A DNA stretch of 64,000 nt from CBDFKK01 sp965248815. Lineage in GTDB: Bacteria; Pseudomonadota; Alphaproteobacteria; SMXP01. The number at the start of each line of letters is the position of its first letter. The first letter of the stretch is position 1. The notes beneath the pieces are model-generated. The model made no database searches, was not told the DNA's origin, and worked only from the letters and a program-made list of their open reading frames with translations. Below are positions 1 to 8,517 of this stretch, one piece after another. The stretch is from assembly GCA_965248815.1 (NCBI GenBank), contig CBDFKK010000008.1, positions 1,054,001-1,118,000 of the forward strand, given 5' to 3'. The position numbers and the translations under genes are program-made.

Positions 1-24
1 CGCGCGACGTATAAATCAGAGATT

Positions 25-2304
25 TTAGTAGAGAATATCTATGTCCTCTGCGTCGAGCTCCCTGACACCCATCAGCTTGGCGATCAGTAGGTCGCTACCA
101 TCGTTTAGCGCGGCGACAACTGCCGTCCCGTAATATCGGTCGATAGTTGAGATGTTGGTGATGGTAACGTCGGTGACCCAGTCGAGATCGATGTTGTCCT
201 CTTCCGGATCGAAGAAGCGAATCTTGTCGCCGAATTCTTCGGACGATTCATAGCGGAACGTATCGCCGCCGGGCCCGCCAAAAAGAATGTGACGCCCATG
301 GCCACCTACGAGCACGTCATCGCCATATCCGCCCTTGAGCACGTCGCGTCCGTCGCCGCCATCCAGATTATCGTCGCCCCGATTGCCTATGAGTCTATCC
401 CGTCCTTCATCGCCAAACAGGTCATCGTCGCCTGCTCTGCCGACAAGCAGATCCCGGCCGCCAAATCCGATCAGCAGATCACGCTCTTCACCGCCAATTA
501 AGGTATCGCGCCAATCGGTCCCTCCTATTCGCGTAGACGTCAAAAAGATATTTTCCTGCAGGTGATCAATATCCGAATTGCGTCCGATGATGTCGGAAAG
601 GTTGGTCGAGTCGATACGAGCAATCATGTCTTCCGAGAATTGGCTTTCGTACCAAAACTGGTCGCCATCTCTTATCCGCGTGAACTGATCAACCAGAACG
701 GTGTAAAAAAGTTCGCCGACAATGCCGTTCCCATGGGGGTCTTCGGCCAATCCACCGACCCATGGGTCGATATTGTCGACTGATCCATAAACGCTTTCGA
801 GCACCTGTTGTAAGGATACGTTAGATGTGATTTCCGAAAAGTCCGAAACCGGATCGAGACCGAAAGCGGTCCTCATGGAATTGTAATCCGGCATACCTTG
901 GTCGCGCCCGCGCTGAATATTCAGCGAGACAAGGTCGAAACCGCCCGAACCCGGCGGGCCGAAAAGAAAATTACGCACGTCATCGACGACTTTTGTATCG
1001 ACTTCTTGGCTATACGCACCGGCAAGACCTCTCAACACTGCCTCAGCGCTACCCTCGGTCGTTACCGGGCCGGTGTTGAAGAAAGCTTCGCGCAACATGA
1101 GATGTCCTGCGGCGGACTCTTCGCCGTTTTCCTCCATTCTGGGAATGACCGACGACAACATGGAGTGGCCAAGGCGAAAAGCCACGGTGGCAAACTCATT
1201 CGTAATCTGCGGATCGATTGTCGGGTCATAACCGTGGTAGGAAGAAAGCGCATCTTCTCCAAGAACCATCGGCAAAAATTCGTTGTACGTGATGGCTTGT
1301 ATTTGCGCAGCGTTAATGGCTTTCGCCGTTTGATATAGTTCTTCGTCCGTGAAGATCGGATATTTTTCTTCAAGTTCATCGACCAGCCGATTGTGCTCAC
1401 GCGCGAAAATCGTATGCATCAGTGTGAGGGCAACATTTTCGTTGGCGCGCACATCACCGCCGAGAAATAAATCCGCACTTGTGCCGCCTGCATTCTGAAA
1501 ACCGTCTGTGTTAAAGGGCAACAAGTCGCCCTCCGACATTTTCAGCTTGCCACCTTCACCTCTTATGAACGCCTCGCGGTCGGCGTCCGATCCGTAAACC
1601 ATCGACGCGTCGAGAAAGGCTGTGATGTCATTGACCTGTTCTCTGGGCACACCGCTGACGCCCGTTCCCTCCGCAGCCGCCGTGCGCGTCAGGCCGATCG
1701 TCTGAGTACCAGTAAAGAAAGGATCAAAAAACGGGTCGCCCAACGGCACTTCAATATTGAAGCTGTCGCTGTGGTCCCCTTCGCGCGTCAGATCGATATC
1801 GTGATCGACGAATTGACCCCACAGCCAAAGATAGTTGCTTGCCCCAATCGAGCTCGGCATGGACTTGTCTTGCGCAAATATTTCGTTGCTGATCAGCCGG
1901 GCGCTGGGCCGATCAGCACCGGCCGGACTATTGAACCCGTCGCTATACGCAGATGGCGCCATGCGAATGAAGGGGTCGCCCGCCATGCCTAAATCTTGCG
2001 GGTGATTTCCCGATCCATCGATCGTTCGAAACTCGCCGATATCGGCGCCGCCGGGAACTGACTCGTTTCCGTCTGACTCCGGCCCGGCATCCTCATCTTT
2101 GAGAGGCGCACCAATTATTTTTCTTATTGAAGTTGAGTTGGCGAAAAACTCAGAAAGCCAATCATAGGCCTCGCTCGAATAAGAAGTCTGAGCGCCAATT
2201 GTTTCGGAAAACGCAAACAGCCAGTCCGTTAGTCCGAGGTAAACAGGCGACGACTCGTCATCACCATCAATTCGATCGCTCCAACGAGATCGTATTTCTT
2301 TCAT
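25..2304 (-). CDS. Animal-type haem peroxidase with C-terminal RTX calcium-binding repeats
   Basis: A peroxinectin-like haem peroxidase of about 759 residues. Family hallmarks are visible: a distal-histidine motif WGQFVDHDIDLT (His near residue 168), the catalytic arginine in FAREHNRL (near 302), the proximal histidine in FRLGHS (near 380) and the motif NIQRGRD. Residues 595-680 are a run of glycine- and aspartate-rich nonapeptides of the GGxGxDxLxG type, which bind calcium and mark type I secretion substrates. There is no N-terminal signal peptide, in keeping with a C-terminal type I export signal. No type I secretion ABC/HlyD pair lies in the window. The ATG at 2304 was chosen over an in-frame TTG two codons upstream. 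It probably oxidises halides or phenols outside the cell; the substrate is not known. The gene stands alone, 300 bp downstream of the MFS gene. Confidence 0.9.
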   Translation of the reverse strand: MKEIRSRWSDRIDGDDESSPVYLGLTDWLFAFSETIGAQTSYSSEAYDWLSEFFANSTSIRKIIGAPLKDEDAGPESDGNESVPGGADIGEFRTIDGSGNHPQDLGMAGDPFIRMAPSAYSDGFNSPAGADRPSARLISNEIFAQDKSMPSSIGASNYLWLWGQFVDHDIDLTREGDHSDSFNIEVPLGDPFFDPFFTGTQTIGLTRTAAAEGTGVSGVPREQVNDITAFLDASMVYGSDADREAFIRGEGGKLKMSEGDLLPFNTDGFQNAGGTSADLFLGGDVRANENVALTLMHTIFAREHNRLVDELEEKYPIFTDEELYQTAKAINAAQIQAITYNEFLPMVLGEDALSSYHGYDPTIDPQITNEFATVAFRLGHSMLSSVIPRMEENGEESAAGHLMLREAFFNTGPVTTEGSAEAVLRGLAGAYSQEVDTKVVDDVRNFLFGPPGSGGFDLVSLNIQRGRDQGMPDYNSMRTAFGLDPVSDFSEITSNVSLQQVLESVYGSVDNIDPWVGGLAEDPHGNGIVGELFYTVLVDQFTRIRDGDQFWYESQFSEDMIARIDSTNLSDIIGRNSDIDHLQENIFLTSTRIGGTDWRDTLIGGEERDLLIGFGGRDLLVGRAGDDDLFGDEGRDRLIGNRGDDNLDGGDGRDVLKGGYGDDVLVGGHGRHILFGGPGGDTFRYESSEEFGDKIRFFDPEEDNIDLDWVTDVTITNISTIDRYYGTAVVAALNDGSDLLIAKLMGVRELDAEDIDILY

Positions 2305-2458
2305 CCCCAACGCCCTAACTTTTTTAAGCGTATCTTAGCAAGGCGTTTGCGAGAAAGGTAATAGAATCAACGAGTTTCGTGCAGGAGTAGAACGTTTACA
2401 ATTCGATTTTCGTCTGACAAGAAAATTGAATGCGATTCATCAAATGCGTCTGACTAAG

Positions 2459-2476
2459 TGTAACGCAAGGGTTACA
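2459..2476. promoter_or_regulatory. Inverted repeat upstream of the peroxidase gene
   Basis: The 293-bp gap between the peroxidase start and the MFS stop contains a perfect hyphenated palindrome, TGTAAC-N6-GTTACA, about 155 bp upstream of the peroxidase start codon. The size and symmetry suit an operator for a dimeric regulator, but no regulator gene is adjacent. I see no other gene in this gap. Confidence 0.3.
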
Positions 2477-2603
2477 TCCATTGAGCTGTCACAAGAAAGA
2501 TTACAGCTAGATTTTGACTAGACTTGATGGCTAGTGCGCGCGACCCGAGATAACAATGTGCTGAATGTCCGCAATTAGCATACGCGGACATCAAAATCCC
2601 AAA

Positions 2604-3938
2604 TCAAGCGACATTATCAACAGCCTTTGCAGCAGCATCCATGGGCATCGGACCGGGCGACTTAACGCGCACGATGACGCTGGCGATAAACAGGATACCG
2701 GTGGCACAGCCAACCATGATGAACGGGCTCGACGAGCCGACGGCGTCGAACAATCGACCACCGACGATGGAGGCGACCAAAATCCCGACGGCGCCTAAGA
2801 AACTAAACACGCCGATCACACTGCCCCGTTGAATGTCGTTTGCCTCTTGGCCGATCAGGGCTTGCGATGACAAGAAGCAACTGATCTGACCAATGCCAAG
2901 CAGCGCGAACAGCGGATAAAGTCCCGAGCCCAAAGGATCGTCGATCAACCCCATGGACAGAAACCCGGCAGTCGCCAAGAAATTCCCAATACTGACAACT
3001 GTCACCCGGTTGAAGCGATCCAAAAGAAAAAACAACACAACCGTAAACGGAAGTGAGGCCGACAGCGCCTGCAAGTAAAGGAGAGCTCCTCTCTCCAAGG
3101 CTTCGGCAGTATCGAGCCCTTGCTCCCCGCCGGCTATCGTCCCCCATAGCACCAGAAACGTGCCCATGATGACCATATCGCCCCGTGCGACAAACGCGGT
3201 CCCATAAGAAAGCGCGACGCGCGGATTTTTGGCCTCGTGAAGTCCAATGCGCAGCAGTTCGCCAATCGGCGGCTGATCCTCACGTTTGGTCGGGGCGCCT
3301 TTGGCAAGACCCAACCAAATAACGAGCGCAGAGATGAACGCGATCGCGGCAATCACCCAATGGGCATATTGGCCTGCGGCGAGGTTATCGGCCCCGGCGT
3401 CTTGAAAGAGCCCGGGCAATCGGCGCGAACCGGCAACGATGATAATCGTACCCAGACCACCCATAACGCCGGACGCGGCAACCAATTTGCCGCGCGAACT
3501 TTCTTTGACATAGTCGTGGACAATGACCGTGAGCAACACGGTCGCCGCCGCGACGCCGATCGCATAAAAAACGCGATAGAAATAAAGATCCGCCACCGAG
3601 TCGGCGAGCGGATATAAAATGTAAGAGACGCCGATCATGGCAATGCCGAACGCCATCACCGTGCGGCGGCCGATGCGGTCGGACAACACGCCGAAGATGC
3701 CGATCACCGCAAGAATAATAATCTCATTGAAGAATTGGAGATCGCCGCTGATCGTGCCCTGTTCGCTACGGGGAATATTTAAATTTTCGTTGAGCACATA
3801 GACCTGGCCAATGTTGATAAAGACCAAAAGGCCAATGGCGGCGAAATCGCCATAGAGAAAGGCAATCGTGTTGAACTTGGTGATCCCCGCGGCAAGCTCG
3901 ATCGGACCGAGGCGTGTTGAGGCTTGTTTGTCTGACAT
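2604..3938 (-). CDS. MFS transporter
   Basis: A major facilitator superfamily permease of 444 residues with about 12 hydrophobic segments. The usual loop 2-3 motif is present as GVLSDRIGRRT near residue 85. It is the last gene of a minus-strand operon of Rieske oxygenase, Rieske oxygenase, GST and MFS, and starts right after the GST stop codon. The ATG at 3938 is preferred; a TTG two codons upstream is also open. The context suggests uptake of the aromatic substrate or export of a product. The substrate cannot be told from sequence. Confidence 0.85.
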   Translation of the reverse strand: MSDKQASTRLGPIELAAGITKFNTIAFLYGDFAAIGLLVFINIGQVYVLNENLNIPRSEQGTISGDLQFFNEIIILAVIGIFGVLSDRIGRRTVMAFGIAMIGVSYILYPLADSVADLYFYRVFYAIGVAAATVLLTVIVHDYVKESSRGKLVAASGVMGGLGTIIIVAGSRRLPGLFQDAGADNLAAGQYAHWVIAAIAFISALVIWLGLAKGAPTKREDQPPIGELLRIGLHEAKNPRVALSYGTAFVARGDMVIMGTFLVLWGTIAGGEQGLDTAEALERGALLYLQALSASLPFTVVLFFLLDRFNRVTVVSIGNFLATAGFLSMGLIDDPLGSGLYPLFALLGIGQISCFLSSQALIGQEANDIQRGSVIGVFSFLGAVGILVASIVGGRLFDAVGSSSPFIMVGCATGILFIASVIVRVKSPGPMPMDAAAKAVDNVA

Positions 3939-3947
3939 TTCCAACCG

Positions 3948-4667
3948 TTACTTTCCGCCAGACTTTTGATCTGGGAAGTAACGGTCCAACATGCGCGTGA
4001 CATAAGCCGACAATGTGTCGCTCGCTCGCGCGTAATCAGAAATACCGCACTTGAGCGGCGGGACAATATATTGCGCAAGCGTGCCGAAAGCAGTCGCATC
4101 GAGCTCCGTCGGCGCCTCGCCCATCATATAAGGTTTCGCGCCCAGAAGCGTTTCCGCCGCTTTCACATCGCGAATACCGATGTCTTGGATCTCTTCCGCG
4201 CTGTGGCGGCCGATGCCGTGAATGTGCATGTCTTCGGTAATCTTTTCACGCGCGGCGGCGCTCACCTTGTCGCGCATGGCGTCGGGCACTTGTGCAAAGC
4301 CAACCGCCACCGTCTGCGGCCAATTCTCGTCGATCATCCAGCGCGAGCAGCCGATGATGCGTGCCAAGTTCTCTTCGAACATGCGCCGCGCCATATGGGC
4401 GACAGCTTTGTCATTTTCGCTTAAGCCCTCATTTAGATGGTCGCCGAATTTGGTTTTCAAATGCTCAAGAATGAATCCGGAATCAGCCAACAGTTCGCCG
4501 TCATGGTCGATGTAAGGGATCGTGCCTTTGGGCGAGTTTTGCGGCCGCGAAACATGTTCGATCTCGTAAGGGATGTCCGCCATGCGCATATAAGTTTCGA
4601 CCTTGAGCGCAAAGGAGCTGGGCGTCGGCAAGCTCCAAGCCGGCGGAAACTTGTAGAGCGTAATCAT
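3948..4667 (-). CDS. Glutathione S-transferase family protein (Fax/metaxin-like)
   Basis: A 239-residue protein with an N-terminal thioredoxin-like GST domain and a helical C-terminal half. The N-terminus (LYKFPPAW...LPTPSSFALKVETY), followed by PKGTIPYI and ADSGFILEHL, is typical of the failed-axon-connections (Fax)-like GST branch rather than classical GSTs. Its ATG overlaps the stop of the upstream Rieske gene in an ATGA, so the two are translationally coupled. In a ring-oxygenase operon it may conjugate glutathione to an epoxide or dechlorinate an intermediate; this is inference. Confidence 0.82.
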   Translation of the reverse strand: MITLYKFPPAWSLPTPSSFALKVETYMRMADIPYEIEHVSRPQNSPKGTIPYIDHDGELLADSGFILEHLKTKFGDHLNEGLSENDKAVAHMARRMFEENLARIIGCSRWMIDENWPQTVAVGFAQVPDAMRDKVSAAAREKITEDMHIHGIGRHSAEEIQDIGIRDVKAAETLLGAKPYMMGEAPTELDATAFGTLAQYIVPPLKCGISDYARASDTLSAYVTRMLDRYFPDQKSGGK

Positions 4668-5803
4668 TCGGCCGCCGCGGATAAATCGGCCTCGCTTTGA
4701 ATAAGCGGCACGGTCTTATGGAGCCAATTGTTGGGGTCGGCTTTGCGCGCAGGACAAGGAATAACAAGGCTTTGATACTTGCGGTCCTGCTCGAATTTCC
4801 TGACATCGATGGCGCCAAGTTTGCGATTCAACTCATGCGCCTTTTTTCGGAACATGGACTCCATGCCGTCGGTTTCGAGAAGAAATTCATGTTGAGTGTC
4901 AGGCGGCGCGATCACCGGCTCGATATGTTCGACAATCGACGCATCCTCGACAAGACCCGCACGAATGGTGCCCAACAATTGTTCGTCGTATTGGGCTTCT
5001 TTCTTGAAGGTACGCAATTGGAGGCTAAACAGTCGCGTGTTGCATTCGTCAATTGGTGTCCAAGCGTTCCATAAAAGTTGCGTGACGCCCGGCGCCATAT
5101 CTTGGCGATTGCGATGCATCATGCCGACCAAAGAATATTGAAGATCGAACTTTGACTCCTTTCTCTCTTTAGGCAAGGCATCGGCGAGCGCCTGCGTGGT
5201 TTGATCTTTCTTGTTACGCGCATCCAATCCTTGCGCCAGGCGGGCGCCCCACTCGGTTTCCTCGATGGGGACGATTTCCATTTTCGGACTGAGGTGCTTG
5301 CCGAATTGGTGCACAAAGTGAAGATGTGAAGAATCGATAAAATTTTCGCCAAGACGCATCCAATTGGCTTGCCAATCGGTTTGAACGCGACCAACACGCC
5401 AAGTCTCGCGATCGTCATATTCGGGGAGAAAGTCAGGCAGGGATGGACGCTCTTCCTCTGACATGTCACCAAGAAATACCCAGATGTAACCATATCGCTC
5501 CTGAACCGGATAGCAATCGACTCGGGCGCGCTTCGGGATTGGCGCATCGTCACCCAATGCCGGAATCTTCACGACCTCACCCAGCGTATTGTAGGTCCAG
5601 CCGTGATAGGGACACGCAAGGCGGCCGTCGCTGATCTTGCCACGAGCCAAAGCCCCACCCCGATGGCAACAGACATTGGCAAGGCAACTCACTTCGTCGC
5701 CGCTTTTGAAAAGAACCAAGTCCACGCCCAACATACGCACACCCAAGGGCTCGTCCTTGAGATCTGTGGCTTCGGCGGCGACGTACCAATTGTTGATCAA
5801 CAT
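4664..5803 (-). CDS. Rieske [2Fe-2S] aromatic ring-hydroxylating oxygenase, alpha subunit (1)
   Basis: A 379-residue oxygenase. The N-terminal Rieske domain binds the 2Fe-2S cluster through C45-x-H47 and C64-x2-H67 (CPYHGW). The mononuclear iron site is the HxxxxH of DSSHLHFVH (H160, H165). The C-terminal end has the VIPCPARK...WLHKTVPL block shared by the paralogues at 5825, 34258 and 41625. A good Shine-Dalgarno (TGGAG) precedes the ATG. It is the second gene of the minus-strand operon, 21 bp after the preceding Rieske gene. It should hydroxylate or demethylate an aromatic or cyclic substrate using electrons from a reductase encoded elsewhere; there is no beta subunit gene. Confidence 0.9.
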   Translation of the reverse strand: MLINNWYVAAEATDLKDEPLGVRMLGVDLVLFKSGDEVSCLANVCCHRGGALARGKISDGRLACPYHGWTYNTLGEVVKIPALGDDAPIPKRARVDCYPVQERYGYIWVFLGDMSEEERPSLPDFLPEYDDRETWRVGRVQTDWQANWMRLGENFIDSSHLHFVHQFGKHLSPKMEIVPIEETEWGARLAQGLDARNKKDQTTQALADALPKERKESKFDLQYSLVGMMHRNRQDMAPGVTQLLWNAWTPIDECNTRLFSLQLRTFKKEAQYDEQLLGTIRAGLVEDASIVEHIEPVIAPPDTQHEFLLETDGMESMFRKKAHELNRKLGAIDVRKFEQDRKYQSLVIPCPARKADPNNWLHKTVPLIQSEADLSAAAE

Positions 5804-5824
5804 GGCTGTTCTCCAGGAACGGAT

Positions 5825-6958
5825 CTATTCGGCAGCGCGCGACTCTTGCACGGGCTTGGGCGCGACCAGCGGCATCGCATCGAGCGCCCAGCCCTTGCTC
5901 TCCCGCCGCGCCGGGCTCGGAATGGCGTAGGCCGCCTTGCCTTTATTGCGGTTCACTTCCTCGCAATCGATTCGCCAACCCTTGGCCTCCCAGGTGCGCA
6001 AGTTTTCGCGGTAGCGCGCGACAATGGCGTCCGACGGCGTCAAATTTTCCCGCCTGCCTGCTGTTACCGGCAGGATAGGCCGCAACCTTTCGAGAATGAC
6101 CCGGTCTTGTTCCGACGTCACGCGATTGCGTTCGTCAAAGCCTGCGTCCTTTTCCGGCTCCAGCCAGCAATTGCGCATGTTGAGCAGGAAGAAGCGCGAG
6201 TGCGTTTCGTCAATCGGCGCCATGAACTGATATTGATGCATCCAATTGGTCGGTGTGATGTGCAATTGATTCCACAACGAGTTGGGACCAAAGTGACCGG
6301 AGGCGGCATCCATTTCGCCTTCAGTCTTATTCAAGTTTTGTAGCTCGCCTTCCTTGAGCCCCGGCGAATAAAGCCGAATCCTGAAATTGGCGCCCCATTC
6401 ATAGTCTTCGAGGGTGAGGTCGGGTACTTTGTAGCCTTCGCGCTCACCTTGAAAGCCGTGGGTCGGATGGACGAATTCGTTGTGAGCGGGATCGAGTGAA
6501 TTCTCGACGGCGCGCTCGGAGTTGGCATTCCATTCCCAACTGACCCACGTGCCGCGCCAGCCTTCTTGATCCCATTCCTTGACCGTGTTGAGGGGCGGGC
6601 GCTTCTCTTCCGGTAAGTCGCCCAGGAACGCGAACACCATGCCGTAGATTTCTTGGGTGGGATACGCATCAATTTTAGCGCGGGTCGGAATTTTCACATC
6701 GGGACCCATGGACGGAATGCGCCGGCACGCGCCGCCGCCATCGAACTGCCAGCCATGATAGGGGCACTCAAGATTGTCGCCCTTGATCTTGCCGTGAGCG
6801 AGCGAACCGCCGCGGTGGACGCACACGTCACTCAAACAATGGGCCTTGCCATCCGTGTCGCGGAATACAGCGAAATCCTGTCCCAGCATGCGCACTTGGA
6901 CGGGCTGATCGGTAATCGTTTCGCTAAAGCCAACCGGGTACCAAAAATTGATAAACAT
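5825..6958 (-). CDS. Rieske [2Fe-2S] aromatic ring-hydroxylating oxygenase, alpha subunit (2)
   Basis: A 377-residue paralogue of the neighbouring oxygenase that begins with the family signature MFINFWYP. Rieske ligands are C46-x-H48 and C65-x2-H68; the mononuclear iron histidines are H159 and H164 in DPAHNEFVHPTHG. The C-terminus carries the conserved AIPSPARRES...W block. It is the first gene of the four-gene minus-strand operon and has a GGGAG ribosome-binding site. It is closest by eye to the oxygenase at 41625, with which it shares ENSLDP(A/S)HNEFVHPTHG. Confidence 0.9.
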   Translation of the reverse strand: MFINFWYPVGFSETITDQPVQVRMLGQDFAVFRDTDGKAHCLSDVCVHRGGSLAHGKIKGDNLECPYHGWQFDGGGACRRIPSMGPDVKIPTRAKIDAYPTQEIYGMVFAFLGDLPEEKRPPLNTVKEWDQEGWRGTWVSWEWNANSERAVENSLDPAHNEFVHPTHGFQGEREGYKVPDLTLEDYEWGANFRIRLYSPGLKEGELQNLNKTEGEMDAASGHFGPNSLWNQLHITPTNWMHQYQFMAPIDETHSRFFLLNMRNCWLEPEKDAGFDERNRVTSEQDRVILERLRPILPVTAGRRENLTPSDAIVARYRENLRTWEAKGWRIDCEEVNRNKGKAAYAIPSPARRESKGWALDAMPLVAPKPVQESRAAE

Positions 6959-7224
6959 GCGGCGCTCCCTTGATCACATGACAGAGCTACACTCATGATC
7001 CGTCCAGCGGATCCAGACAGATAAGGATTATTGCACATTATCAAGTGTGCCCAAGAACGTAGCCATTAATCGAGCGCGATGCGGATTTGAGTAGTTGATA
7101 GTCCCTCGCAGACGGACCGCCGCCGTCTGAAGCGGGAATTGGACTCGAAGCTCAAACTTCCTATGATCCCTAAAGTTCGGGAAAAGCCGCGGGGGCCGGC
7201 TAACAACGGCGTGAAGGTACTGAA

Positions 7225-8220
7225 ATGAATATGTCGAAAACTGAGGCACTTGTACTTATTTCTCTATGCACGACCGCACTTGGAGCTCTGGCCCAAGATG
7301 TTGACGGCGTCCAAGAGCACCCGATGATCGAGCGCTACCCGGGACAAGTGATTCAATGGCAAAAGATCGAAAACTTCATGCCCTATAAGGTCCCGGTCGG
7401 ACCCGTCACCGGCTATCGCACCATTGAAGAGATGATCGAAACAGCGGGTCGAGTGACGCGAACGTTTTATGTCTATGAGGGCGCTGACCGGACTCACGCC
7501 GAGATCTGGAAGAATTTCTCGGACGGGCTAAAGGCCGGCGGCTTTGAAATTATCGGCGAGGGTGCGCCGACCGGTAGAGCCGGCCGCAACGAAATCGGCG
7601 GACGCTCATGGCAAGAAGTTGTATTCGCTGAAAACCCCTGGAGCGAAAATGGCGCGCCTGTGGCAATGTTGACCGTCGGCACCTCGACTCAAGGAGACAG
7701 CGCTTCGATTGTCGCAAAGAAGGTGCGCGCAGCCGGTACCGCGTATGTGGTGATTAACATCGAGCAACACAGCGCCGACGTTGTGGGAACGCTGATCGAC
7801 ATCATCGAAGTAGAGGAAGCAGAGACAGGCCTTGTGGCCGTCGATGCCGAAGCAATAGGTAGCGACATCACCGAATTCGGGCGCGTCGTTCTGGACGGCA
7901 TTGTTTTTGAGTTCGACAAAGCAACGCTATTGCCCGAATCAGCAGCCGCGCTCGGCGCCATGGCAGAATATCTCAATGCAAATCCCGACAAATCATTTTA
8001 CGTCGTCGGTCATACCGATTTGGTCGGCACATTCGCTTACAACCAAGAGCTCTCTTCGGATCGCACACGCGCTGTTATCGATGCGTTGATCAATGATCGC
8101 GGCATCGCCAGTGACCGCTTAGAATCTCACGGGGTCGGTCCGCTCTCTCCGGTTTTTTCGAACGGTACCGACAGCGGGCGCGAAATGAATCGCCGCGTCG
8201 AACTCGTTGAACGCGAATGA
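7225..8220 (+). CDS. OmpA-family outer-membrane / peptidoglycan-binding protein
   Basis: A 331-residue exported protein with a signal peptide (cleavage probably after ALGALA). Residues about 215-330 form an OmpA C-terminal domain: FEFDKATLLPES, the VVGHTD block and NRRVEL at the end, which bind peptidoglycan. The N-terminal 190 residues do not look like a beta barrel, so this is probably a periplasmic or peripherally attached peptidoglycan-binding protein of the kind often annotated OmpA/MotB-like. The start has a GAAGG ribosome-binding site; a second ATG lies two codons in. The small gene at 8269 follows at 48 bp and may be co-transcribed. Confidence 0.85.
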   Translation: MNMSKTEALVLISLCTTALGALAQDVDGVQEHPMIERYPGQVIQWQKIENFMPYKVPVGPVTGYRTIEEMIETAGRVTRTFYVYEGADRTHAEIWKNFSDGLKAGGFEIIGEGAPTGRAGRNEIGGRSWQEVVFAENPWSENGAPVAMLTVGTSTQGDSASIVAKKVRAAGTAYVVINIEQHSADVVGTLIDIIEVEEAETGLVAVDAEAIGSDITEFGRVVLDGIVFEFDKATLLPESAAALGAMAEYLNANPDKSFYVVGHTDLVGTFAYNQELSSDRTRAVIDALINDRGIASDRLESHGVGPLSPVFSNGTDSGREMNRRVELVERE

Positions 8221-8268
8221 TGTCATTGAGTTGAACCGCAACTTTCACAGCAACAAAAGGAACAACGA

Positions 8269-8502
8269 GTGCACCGCGTATTCTTCGATACCAACGAGGG
8301 TTCGCATCACCATGGCTACGACCTGCACCTTCCGTCTTCCATTGAAGACCTTCAAAAAATCGGTGATGAGCTGCGCGACGGACTTCGCGTTGCGATCTAT
8401 ATGCCCGAAGAATTAGAAATGGAAGCATTGCTCTCTTTCAAGGAAGAAAGCGACTATTGGATCGCCATTCCGGTGGAAGGCACCATCAAGCACTATTACT
8501 AA
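8269..8502 (+). CDS. Small hypothetical protein
   Basis: A 77-residue open frame beginning with GTG after an AAAAGGA ribosome-binding site, 48 bp downstream of the OmpA-like gene. The product is acidic, has no signal peptide or membrane segment, and carries a His-rich stretch (GSHHHGYDLH). I do not recognise the family. It ends 15 bp before the stop of the convergent aldehyde dehydrogenase gene. Its position in an otherwise empty stretch and the good ribosome-binding site support it as a real gene, but coding is not certain. Confidence 0.5.
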   Translation: MHRVFFDTNEGSHHHGYDLHLPSSIEDLQKIGDELRDGLRVAIYMPEELEMEALLSFKEESDYWIAIPVEGTIKHYY

Positions 8503-8517
8503 GGCCAATTGATCTTT

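Noticed and set aside
5603..6343. Plus-strand open frame of 246 codons
   Set aside because: Antisense to two Rieske genes, begins inside one and ends inside the other; no domain or ribosome-binding site.
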